Positions 25,783 through 31,993 of a stretch of 38,596 nucleotides of DNA are shown here, piece by piece. The DNA lies in NCBI GenBank assembly GCA_017428085.1, contig JAFRRP010000049.1, positions 1-38,596 on the forward strand, written 5' to 3'. Made by a program: the position numbers and the translations under genes. Each line of letters opens with the position of its first letter. The first letter of the stretch is position 1. Source of the stretch: Clostridia bacterium. GTDB lineage: Bacteria > Bacillota > Clostridia > Oscillospirales > Acutalibacteraceae. The notes beneath the pieces were generated by a model. That model had not been told where the DNA came from. It did not search any database and was given only the letters and a program-made list of their open reading frames with translations.

Positions 25783-26108
25783 ACGCGTTCCTCCCTGATC
25801 TGGACGTTGCCGATGGCGTCTTTGCACGCGACAAGCAGCAGCCCGAAACGGTCGTCTCTGCTGATCTTCCAGTTGCGGCTTACTACGCCGAGCAGCCAAC
25901 CTTCGGGGATCAGGCCGTCAAAAAACGAAAACAGTGTTTTTGAAGTATACGGCTCAGCCGACAACGGAAGCGTCAGAGAAACCGCGCATGCATTCTCGTT
26001 GGCGAGATATTGCTGATCATAGGCGAAGGCGTAGCCCTCGTCCGTTTCAGCCAGCGTCCCGGCAAATGCGCCGCGAACATACACGTAAGCGGTACGAAAC
26101 GCGCTCAT
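25779..26108 (-). CDS. hipS: HipS: HipA N-subdomain-like antitoxin
   Basis: A 109-residue protein equivalent to the N-terminal subdomain of HipA (couple_hipA type): AYVYVRGAFAGTL, an SLTLPLSAEPYTS strand, FFDGLIPEGW, then SRDDRFGLLLVA. In E. coli HipBST the separate HipS is the antitoxin and a Trp of HipS enters the HipT active site; W71 in PEGW is the likely equivalent by inference. It overlaps hipB and hipT by four bases on each side (ATGA), giving a tightly coupled three-gene operon in the canonical order. Confidence 0.9.
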   Translation of the reverse strand: MSAFRTAYVYVRGAFAGTLAETDEGYAFAYDQQYLANENACAVSLTLPLSAEPYTSKTLFSFFDGLIPEGWLLGVVSRNWKISRDDRFGLLLVACKDAIGNVQIREERV

Positions 26109-26320
26109 GCTTCCTCATCCCTTCGCTCGATTTTTCCCGGCACGGCTTCCATACCGAACATGCCCAGCGCAACGTTGACCTTATCCATCCGGACGGTTTC
26201 TTTGCCTTGCTCCAGCTCACGCACAAAACGCAGACCGAGGCCGGAGCGGGCGGCAAATTCCTCCTGCGTCAGCCCGGCGGCGCGGCGGCTGGTTTTGATG
26301 TACTCTGCGATCTTATTCAC
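26105..26320 (-). CDS. hipB: HipB: XRE-type DNA-binding protein
   Basis: A 71-residue helix-turn-helix protein (IAEYIKTSRRAAGLTQEEFA, ARSGLGLRFVRELEQGK) typical of HipB. The GTG at 26320 is preferred because GAGAGGG lies 8 bases before it and VNKIAEYIK is the usual family start; an in-frame ATG 11 codons upstream has no such site. It probably represses its own operon through the three dyads at 26,531-26,630. It is the first gene of hipBST. Confidence 0.9.
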   Translation of the reverse strand: MNKIAEYIKTSRRAAGLTQEEFAARSGLGLRFVRELEQGKETVRMDKVNVALGMFGMEAVPGKIERRDEEA

Positions 26321-26356
26321 AAAAATGACCCTCTCGTCTTTATTATACCACATTTT

Positions 26357-26503
26357 CGGGATTTTGTCTGCAAAATCCCGCTGCGCTGTAAGCGCCGCAA
26401 AGCGTTGAAAACGCTTTGCGAAAATGATGGTTCAATGTTCTCGGCGCGGGAACAAGGTTCCCGCAGCCCGTGCGCAGCACGGGACGGCAAGCGTTGCTTG
26501 CCG
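26357..26503. repeat. Array of six perfect short-loop hairpins in the hipBST leader
   Basis: Six consecutive perfect stems fill the leader: 26357-26380 (10 bp, loop TCTG), 26383-26395 (5 bp, loop GTA), 26396-26420 (11 bp, loop GAA), 26446-26464 (8 bp, loop AAG), 26467-26483 (7 bp, loop GCA) and 26485-26503 (8 bp, loop GTT). Five of the six loops are three bases. CTCGG at 26440 and CCGAG at 26508 can close the last three into a cloverleaf. The array lies between the hip promoter and hipB, so it is transcribed as the operon's 5' leader. Confidence 0.8.
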
Positions 26504-26526
26504 GGAACCGAGGTTATTATACCCAT

Positions 26527-26555
26527 AGAATACACCCTTTGGGGTATAATGTCAA
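26527..26555 (-). promoter_or_regulatory. hipBST promoter
   Basis: On the minus strand, TTGACA (26550-26555), a 17-base spacer and TATTCT (26527-26532). Operator 1 fills the spacer exactly. Transcription would start near 26,520, giving a leader of about 200 nt before hipB. Confidence 0.8.
26531..26548. promoter_or_regulatory. hip operator 1
   Basis: An 18-bp dyad TACACCC-TTTG-GGGTATA lying between the -35 and -10 boxes. The span matches the 18 bp of E. coli HipB sites (TATCC-N8-GGATA), though the bases differ. An extra half-site TATACCC is at 26518-26524. Confidence 0.75.
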
Positions 26556-26571
26556 GAAAAATTGCAAATAA

Positions 26572-26589
26572 TACACCCGATAAGGTATA
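26572..26589. promoter_or_regulatory. hip operator 2
   Basis: An 18-bp dyad TACACCC-GATA-AGGTATA. Its centre is exactly 41 bp from the centre of operator 1. Confidence 0.72.
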
Positions 26590-26612
26590 TATTACAGATC
26601 TTATGCCGCTAT

Positions 26613-26630
26613 TATACCCATTCGGGTGTA
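26613..26630. promoter_or_regulatory. hip operator 3
   Basis: An 18-bp dyad TATACCC-ATTC-GGGTGTA. Its centre is exactly 41 bp from the centre of operator 2, which places all three sites on the same helix face. Confidence 0.75.
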
Positions 26631-26744
26631 AATTATTCTTATGATATATCAATAAGCTCGGGGCGATTCATATAACCTGCGTTTCGCCTGTTGTTATGCA
26701 AAAATCAACAAGGAATTGAAGTAAAAAACAGAATTTTCACACAT

Positions 26745-26774
26745 TCGACAGGCCGCCCCCTGCTTTGGTATGAT
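26745..26774 (+). promoter_or_regulatory. Probable promoter of tnpV
   Basis: TCGACA (26745-26750), an 18-base spacer and TATGAT (26769-26774), with the tnpV start 31 bases further on. Confidence 0.45.
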
Positions 26775-26805
26775 CAAGGCACAAAAGAAACGGAGGTTTT
26801 GTTTT

Positions 26806-27231
26806 ATGGAAAAGACGATCATCGACGAACGCACCGGTTGGGAATATGAATTGAAAGGCGAACAGTATTACCCGACCGGGCGAGTTGCGAAGAACGGCGT
26901 TATGACGCCCGCAGAGATACCGGAAGAAAACGCGCCGGGAGAGGGATCTCGTTTCCTCGGAATCTGGGCACAACGACATCTGCATTACATCCGGCGGCAC
27001 AAGAAATCCTTGTATCTCGACCTGTACATGTCCGGCAGGCTGAACACATACCTTGCAGAAATCAACGCCCAAGCCGAAGATCTCTTCATTCGGACAGTAA
27101 AAGAAATGGCAGTGTTGGAAGGCGTTACAGAAAAACTCAAAGCAGAGGATCAAATGGAATGGGTCGGGCGGATGAACAACATTCGCAACAGAGCGGAAGA
27201 AATCGTAAGCCGGGAATTGATCTTTGCATAA
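26806..27231 (+). CDS. tnpV: TnpV family mobile-element protein
   Basis: A 141-residue protein of the TnpV family, carried by clostridial transposons and conjugative elements; its molecular role is not known. The family ending ENQMEWVGRMNNIRNRAEEIV appears here as AEDQMEWVGRMNNIRNRAEEI, preceded by GIWAQRHLHYIRRHKKSLYLDLYMSG and LNTYLAEINAQAE. The ATG at 26806 is chosen because GGAGG stands 9-13 bases upstream. No transposase or terminal repeats are adjacent, so it marks mobile DNA rather than a complete insertion sequence. Confidence 0.93.
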   Translation: MEKTIIDERTGWEYELKGEQYYPTGRVAKNGVMTPAEIPEENAPGEGSRFLGIWAQRHLHYIRRHKKSLYLDLYMSGRLNTYLAEINAQAEDLFIRTVKEMAVLEGVTEKLKAEDQMEWVGRMNNIRNRAEEIVSRELIFA

Positions 27232-27342
27232 TAAATCGTTGTCTGCAAATGAAGAGCGGGGCCGTGTGCTCCGCTCTTTCTACGCAATACGATAATAATG
27301 ACGTTGATGGTCTGAAATATCTGTTTTTTCGAGAATAATCCC

Positions 27343-27382
27343 TTGACGCTTCGTTAAAAATAATGTATATTAATTTTAACGA
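27343..27382 (+). promoter_or_regulatory. abiE promoter with overlapping inverted-repeat operator
   Basis: TTGACG (27343-27348), a 17-base spacer and TATATT (27366-27371). A perfect 9-bp inverted repeat, TCGTTAAAA at 27351-27359 and TTTTAACGA at 27374-27382, brackets the -10 box. AbiEi antitoxins repress their promoters by binding inverted repeats, so this is the expected autoregulatory site. Confidence 0.8.
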
Positions 27383-27391
27383 GGTAGCAGT

Positions 27392-27997
27392 ATGGACAGA
27401 CCGGATTATTTAAACGAAATCAGAAACCGAATCAAAGCCGAGAAATACGGCTCTGTTTTTGTTGCAACAGATTTTGCAGACATAGCGGAAAACGTAAAGA
27501 TCGGCGTATGCTTATCACGGCTGGAGGAAGAGAAAACGCTGCTCCGTATCATGCGCGGCGTATATTACAAACCGGAATACAGTAGTTTGCTCGGCGAGTA
27601 TATCGCCCCGGCGCCGGACGCCGTCGCGCACGCCATCGCCCGCAACTTCGGCTGGACCATCGTCCCCTGCGGCGACACGGCGCTGAACCTTCTCGGGTTG
27701 TCCACGCAGGTCCCTGCCGTCTGGTCCTACGTCAGCGACGGCGCATATAAAGAATATTCCTTTGACAGTACCACAATCAAATTCAAACGCACGACAAACA
27801 AAGAGATTTCAAAGCTTTCGCCGAAAACGGCGCTTGTGATACAGGCGATCAAGGCACTCGGGAAAGAACACGTTACGGATAAGATCATAGAAAAAATCAG
27901 ATCCGAAACGTCCGCCGACGAGCGGACGACCATGCTGAAGGAAGCGCAATACGCAACGGCATGGATATACGGAATCATTAAAGTGATTTGCAGGTGA
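27392..27997 (+). CDS. abiEi: AbiEi antitoxin (DUF6088 type)
   Basis: A 201-residue protein of the AbiEi family, the transcriptionally autoregulating antitoxin of a type IV toxin-antitoxin pair. The N-terminal half is a winged helix (VFVATDFADIAENVKIGVCLSRLEEEKTL), followed by MRGVYYKPEYSSLLGEYIAP and the conserved GWTIVPCGDTALNLLGLSTQVP core. It precedes abiEii by four bases. The start is placed at the ATG about 20 bases after the -10 box, with GAGG upstream. Confidence 0.9.
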   Translation: MDRPDYLNEIRNRIKAEKYGSVFVATDFADIAENVKIGVCLSRLEEEKTLLRIMRGVYYKPEYSSLLGEYIAPAPDAVAHAIARNFGWTIVPCGDTALNLLGLSTQVPAVWSYVSDGAYKEYSFDSTTIKFKRTTNKEISKLSPKTALVIQAIKALGKEHVTDKIIEKIRSETSADERTTMLKEAQYATAWIYGIIKVICR

Positions 27998-28001
27998 CGA
28001 T

Positions 28002-28997
28002 ATGAGAAAAATTGCAGTCATCGAACCGAAAGAACGGGAAGCGCTGTTTCGGAATACGTCCGCAAAAATGGGCGTAAGCGAAGCGGTGATCGAAAAGGAT
28101 TTTTGGGTGTGCTACGTGCTCGATTATCTGTTTCATCGCTGCCGCTGGAAAGATCATCTTGCGTTTAAGGGCGGCACAAGCCTTTCAAAAGCGTACGATC
28201 TGATCAAACGCTTTTCCGAGGATATTGACCTGATCCTCGATTGGCGCGTTCTCGGATACGGCATTGACGAACCGTGGGAGGAGCGCAGCAACACAAAACA
28301 GGACGCGTTCAACAAAGAAGCAAACGAGCGCGCGGCGGCATTTCTGCGAGACGAGTTTATTCCTGTGATCACCAAAGATCTGTCGGAAGAATTGGCACTG
28401 CCGGTGAGATGTGAGATCGATCCGTTTGACGGACAAACCGTGAAGTTCGTTTATCCGAACAGCTTTTCGGATACGGCCATCCTGCAGGAGATCCGCCTTG
28501 AAATCGGCGCGCTTGCCGCATGGACGCCCGCCGCCGAGCAAACGATCACGCCTTACGCCGCGGAGTACTACGGTCGCGTGTTTGAGCAACCGTCCACGCA
28601 GGTGTTGACCGTTCTTCCGGAACGTACCTTCTGGGAAAAGGTCACAATCCTGCACCGTGAAGCCTTCCGCACGGAGAGCAGCACGCTGCCAAGTCGATAT
28701 TCGCGACATTACTACGACCTGTATTGCATGGCGAAATCACCGGTCAAGGACCGCGCGCTTGCCGATACCGATCTGCTTGCCCGCGTCGTCGCTTTCAAGG
28801 ATAAGTTCTACCGCTGCCCCTGGGCGCACTACGACCTCGCAAAGCCCGGCACCATGCGCCTTATGCCGCCGGAGTACAATATTCCGAAACTCATAGAAGA
28901 CTATGAACATATGCAGAATATGATTTTTGGAGAGAAACATGATTTTGAGGAAGTTTTGTGTATTTTGAAACAACTGGAGCAAGAAATCAATGTATAA
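28002..28997 (+). CDS. abiEii: AbiEii nucleotidyltransferase toxin
   Basis: A 331-residue DNA-polymerase-beta-type nucleotidyltransferase. FKGGTSLSKAY (residues 55-65) and RFSEDIDL (residues 70-77, with D74 and D76) form the catalytic GS and metal-binding motifs; the downstream PERTFWEKVTILHREAF segment is typical of AbiEii/AbiGii. AbiEii arrests growth in infected cells, by tRNA modification in the studied relatives. It is translationally close to abiEi and ends 49 bases before the restriction operon. Confidence 0.92.
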   Translation: MRKIAVIEPKEREALFRNTSAKMGVSEAVIEKDFWVCYVLDYLFHRCRWKDHLAFKGGTSLSKAYDLIKRFSEDIDLILDWRVLGYGIDEPWEERSNTKQDAFNKEANERAAAFLRDEFIPVITKDLSEELALPVRCEIDPFDGQTVKFVYPNSFSDTAILQEIRLEIGALAAWTPAAEQTITPYAAEYYGRVFEQPSTQVLTVLPERTFWEKVTILHREAFRTESSTLPSRYSRHYYDLYCMAKSPVKDRALADTDLLARVVAFKDKFYRCPWAHYDLAKPGTMRLMPPEYNIPKLIEDYEHMQNMIFGEKHDFEEVLCILKQLEQEINV

Positions 28998-29046
28998 ACA
29001 ATTATAGATTTGCAAATGATGATTATGTTTTTTTGGGAGGATAAAA

Positions 29047-30918
29047 ATGAATCGTTTTGATATTATAAACCGAATTGGAGATAAATACCGGATTGGTAAT
29101 ACAGAAACTGGTGAATTCAGTTATGCACAAGCTTTGAAAACAGTAGGGAAAGATATCAAGGATTATCAAAAAGCAACAACTGGTACTCAACATACATTTC
29201 TTGATATTCGTTTTGAAAACGAGCGCTTAGCAGTTCTGGTTGAGTGCAAAAACAAGTTTAGCAAATGGGATAAGAATAAAATACAGTCTCAACTGCAGGA
29301 CTATGTTCGGTTTGAAAAGGCTTATTCTGACAAAAGAATAGTTGCTATTCTTGCCGAAACAGACGGTGACGATATTTGGGTTTGGTATGGTCAATCTGTA
29401 ATTATTGACGATGAACACAGAATCGTCGAAGAAACCGCATTGCGTCCTTTTGAAGAGTATGAAGATTTGTGCTTTGGTAAAGTTAACGACAAAATTAAAG
29501 TGGTTGATTCTATCAAAACACTTAACGAAAAGCTTCACTCAGACGGTATAAATGAAAAACTGCGTAGCCAGCTTGTTGGAACATGCCTTCTTGCACTGAA
29601 AAACGGACTTGTCTATAAAGACGTAAAAGAAACTATTGATGCTAAAACCGGAAAAAAGGTTTCTCCGGAAAAAGCAGTGCTTAAAAGCATCAAAGAAATA
29701 TTAGAAGGATTATTAACACGAAGTGGCAGCATAAATAAAGCGCAGAAGCTGGCCATATTGAATAATAAGGTGCTTGATGACCAAGATGTAAAGAGTTTAA
29801 CTTATCAAGAGTTAAAAGACATACTTCAATTTATTGATGATAATGTTGTTCCATACATTAATGACAAGAATACAGCGGGACAGGATCTTTTAAATCTGTT
29901 CTTTACAACTTTTAACAAATATGTTGGAAAATCGGACAAAAACCAAGCGTTTACACCAGACCATATTTGTGACTTTATGAGTAAAGTTGTTGGTGTCAAT
30001 AAGAATTCACGTGTGCTTGATCCGTGCTGCGGAAGTGGAGCGTTTTTAGTCAGAGCAATGACCGATGCTATGGATGATTGCGAAACCGAAGAAGAGCGAG
30101 ACGAAGTAAAAAAGAATCAAATTTTTGGCATTGAATATGAAGATGGAGCATTTGGCCTTTCGTCGACCAATATGCTAATTCACGGAGACGGAAACTCAAA
30201 CGTGGTTCAGGATTCGATGTTCAAAAGGGCAAAGTGGATAGAAGAGAATAATATAAATGTCGTTTTAATGAATCCGCCTTATAACGCAACGAAGAAATGC
30301 TGTAATCCAGAATATACAAAAAATTGGGATCCAAAGAAAAAAGAAGACCCCTCAAAAGGTTTTCACTTTGTTGAATGGGTAGCACAACACGTCTCAAATA
30401 ATTGTAAAATGGCTGTACTTCTTCCAATGCAAGCAGCAATTGGAAACTCTGGCGATATAAAATATTACAAGAAGAAGATGCTTGATAATTATACGCTTGA
30501 TGCTGTTTTTTCGCTTCCAACAGATATGTTTTACCCAGGAGCGGCTGCTGTCGCTTGTTGTATGATTTTTGATCTTTCGCAGAAGCATGAACGAGCCAAT
30601 AAAGATACCTTCTTCGGCTATTTTAAAGACGACAAGTTTATTAAACGAAAAGGGTTAGGCAGAGTAGAGCAAACCGATACTGACGGAAATAGTCTTTGGA
30701 GCAAAACAAAGGAGCTTTGGCTTGATCTTTACAAAAATAAGCGCGAGGTTCCCGGACTATCGGTTATGAAAAAAGTGTCGTGGAAAGATGAATGGCTTGC
30801 TGAAGCTTATATGGAAACCGATTATTCGTCACTTAATGAAGATGATTTCCAATCCACCATTAACGATTATTTAGCCTATCTGGTTAAAGAGGGGTTTGTT
30901 TATGAATCTGAACAATGA
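29047..30918 (+). CDS. BcgI-like restriction-modification protein: nuclease plus N6-adenine methyltransferase
   Basis: A 623-residue fusion. The N-terminal part has a PD-(D/E)XK-type nuclease core: D53 in FLDIRFENE and E66-C67-K68 in VECKNK. A helical linker leads to an HsdM-like methyltransferase with the AdoMet motif DPCCGSGAF (residues 325-333) and the catalytic NPPY (409-412). The layout matches BcgI-type (type IIB) RM subunits, which cut on both sides of the site when paired with a separate specificity subunit. GGGAGG precedes the ATG. Its DNA is visibly AT-rich compared with the upstream chromosome. Its stop overlaps the specificity gene by 17 bases. Confidence 0.87.
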   Translation: MNRFDIINRIGDKYRIGNTETGEFSYAQALKTVGKDIKDYQKATTGTQHTFLDIRFENERLAVLVECKNKFSKWDKNKIQSQLQDYVRFEKAYSDKRIVAILAETDGDDIWVWYGQSVIIDDEHRIVEETALRPFEEYEDLCFGKVNDKIKVVDSIKTLNEKLHSDGINEKLRSQLVGTCLLALKNGLVYKDVKETIDAKTGKKVSPEKAVLKSIKEILEGLLTRSGSINKAQKLAILNNKVLDDQDVKSLTYQELKDILQFIDDNVVPYINDKNTAGQDLLNLFFTTFNKYVGKSDKNQAFTPDHICDFMSKVVGVNKNSRVLDPCCGSGAFLVRAMTDAMDDCETEEERDEVKKNQIFGIEYEDGAFGLSSTNMLIHGDGNSNVVQDSMFKRAKWIEENNINVVLMNPPYNATKKCCNPEYTKNWDPKKKEDPSKGFHFVEWVAQHVSNNCKMAVLLPMQAAIGNSGDIKYYKKKMLDNYTLDAVFSLPTDMFYPGAAAVACCMIFDLSQKHERANKDTFFGYFKDDKFIKRKGLGRVEQTDTDGNSLWSKTKELWLDLYKNKREVPGLSVMKKVSWKDEWLAEAYMETDYSSLNEDDFQSTINDYLAYLVKEGFVYESEQ

Positions 30919-31981
30919 TGTGTGGGAAAAGTTTTTTGTTTCTGATGTGTTTGATATCTATAACGGTTGTTTTATTACTAAAGAAGAAATAGATAACAAT
31001 CCTGGTGAATTCCCTGCCATACAAAGCGGTGAGGATAATAATGGATGCATTGGGAAAATTAGTAAAGAATACTGTGTTCTCAATCACTATACCTATTCGG
31101 AAGAACCGTGCTTGACTGTCGCAAGAACTGGATCTGCTGGCTTCGTCGCTTACCAACCATTTGGATGTGTCGTGGGGGATTCCGCCAAAATCCTTGTAAT
31201 AAAAGATGCGGAAGCACGGAATCCATATATTTACTTGTTTTTACGAACTATTCTGGCTGCTAATCAGTATAAGTACACATACGGTAGAAAAGTAACTGAA
31301 GATAAGTATCTTGCAGAAATAATCAAACTCCCCGCAACTCAAGATCATGGTCCGGATTGGGAATTTATGGAAAAGTATATCAGATCTTTACACCATAAGA
31401 GAATTAAAACAAGCAACACTTCGAAGACCAGAATTCCATTGAACTGTTATGAGTGGAAAGAGTTTCTCCTGCATCGTTTATTAACCGCTGAAATGGGAAA
31501 TGGTATCGATGCTGTGGCAACAACAAGCGGTTGTCCAAAATACAATTATGTGTCGCGCGATAGTAAAGGAAATGGTGTAGTAGGTTATGTTGATGAAATT
31601 GATGGAGAGACACCTTTTCCTGCTGGAGCAATGACGCTTTCGTTAGGAGGCAGCTTTTTGGGTTCATGCTTTATTCAGCGGAAACCATTTTATACTGCAC
31701 AAAATGTGGCTGTTCTTCAGGAAAAAAATCCACTTTCAGATCATGTTAAACTTTTTATTGCAACTCTGATTCGAAATGAATGTAAAATAAAATATCAGGC
31801 ATTTGGTCGTGAGTTGAACGCACATTATAAAAAGGATTTTACAATTAAACTTCCTGTTTTGCATGATGAGCATGGCATTGTTTTCGATGCTTCTCATGAG
31901 TTTTCAGATGATGGATATATTCCAGACTGGGAGTGGATGGATAACTATATGAAATCTTTCCCATACAGCGATAGAATTTAA
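30902..31981 (+). CDS. Restriction-modification specificity subunit (BcgI-B / HsdS-like)
   Basis: A 359-residue DNA-recognition subunit with two target-recognition halves. Each half starts with a W-x-x-F segment (VWEKFFVSDVFD; YEWKEFLLHRLL) and ends with a similar helix (PDWEFMEKYIRSL at about 150; PDWEWMDNYMKSF at the C-terminus), so an internal duplication is clear. This is the layout of S subunits that recognise bipartite sites. The ATG at 30902 lies inside the end of the methyltransferase gene; GAGGGG stands just before. The bound sequence cannot be predicted from this text. Confidence 0.87.
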   Translation: MNLNNDVWEKFFVSDVFDIYNGCFITKEEIDNNPGEFPAIQSGEDNNGCIGKISKEYCVLNHYTYSEEPCLTVARTGSAGFVAYQPFGCVVGDSAKILVIKDAEARNPYIYLFLRTILAANQYKYTYGRKVTEDKYLAEIIKLPATQDHGPDWEFMEKYIRSLHHKRIKTSNTSKTRIPLNCYEWKEFLLHRLLTAEMGNGIDAVATTSGCPKYNYVSRDSKGNGVVGYVDEIDGETPFPAGAMTLSLGGSFLGSCFIQRKPFYTAQNVAVLQEKNPLSDHVKLFIATLIRNECKIKYQAFGRELNAHYKKDFTIKLPVLHDEHGIVFDASHEFSDDGYIPDWEWMDNYMKSFPYSDRI

Positions 31982-31993
31982 AGGAGATCAAAA

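Noticed and set aside
26357..26503. A CRISPR array
   Set aside because: The hairpins differ in sequence and have no repeated unit with regular spacers; no cas genes are nearby.
26806..27231. A complete insertion sequence around tnpV
   Set aside because: No transposase and no terminal inverted repeats or target duplications were found on either side.
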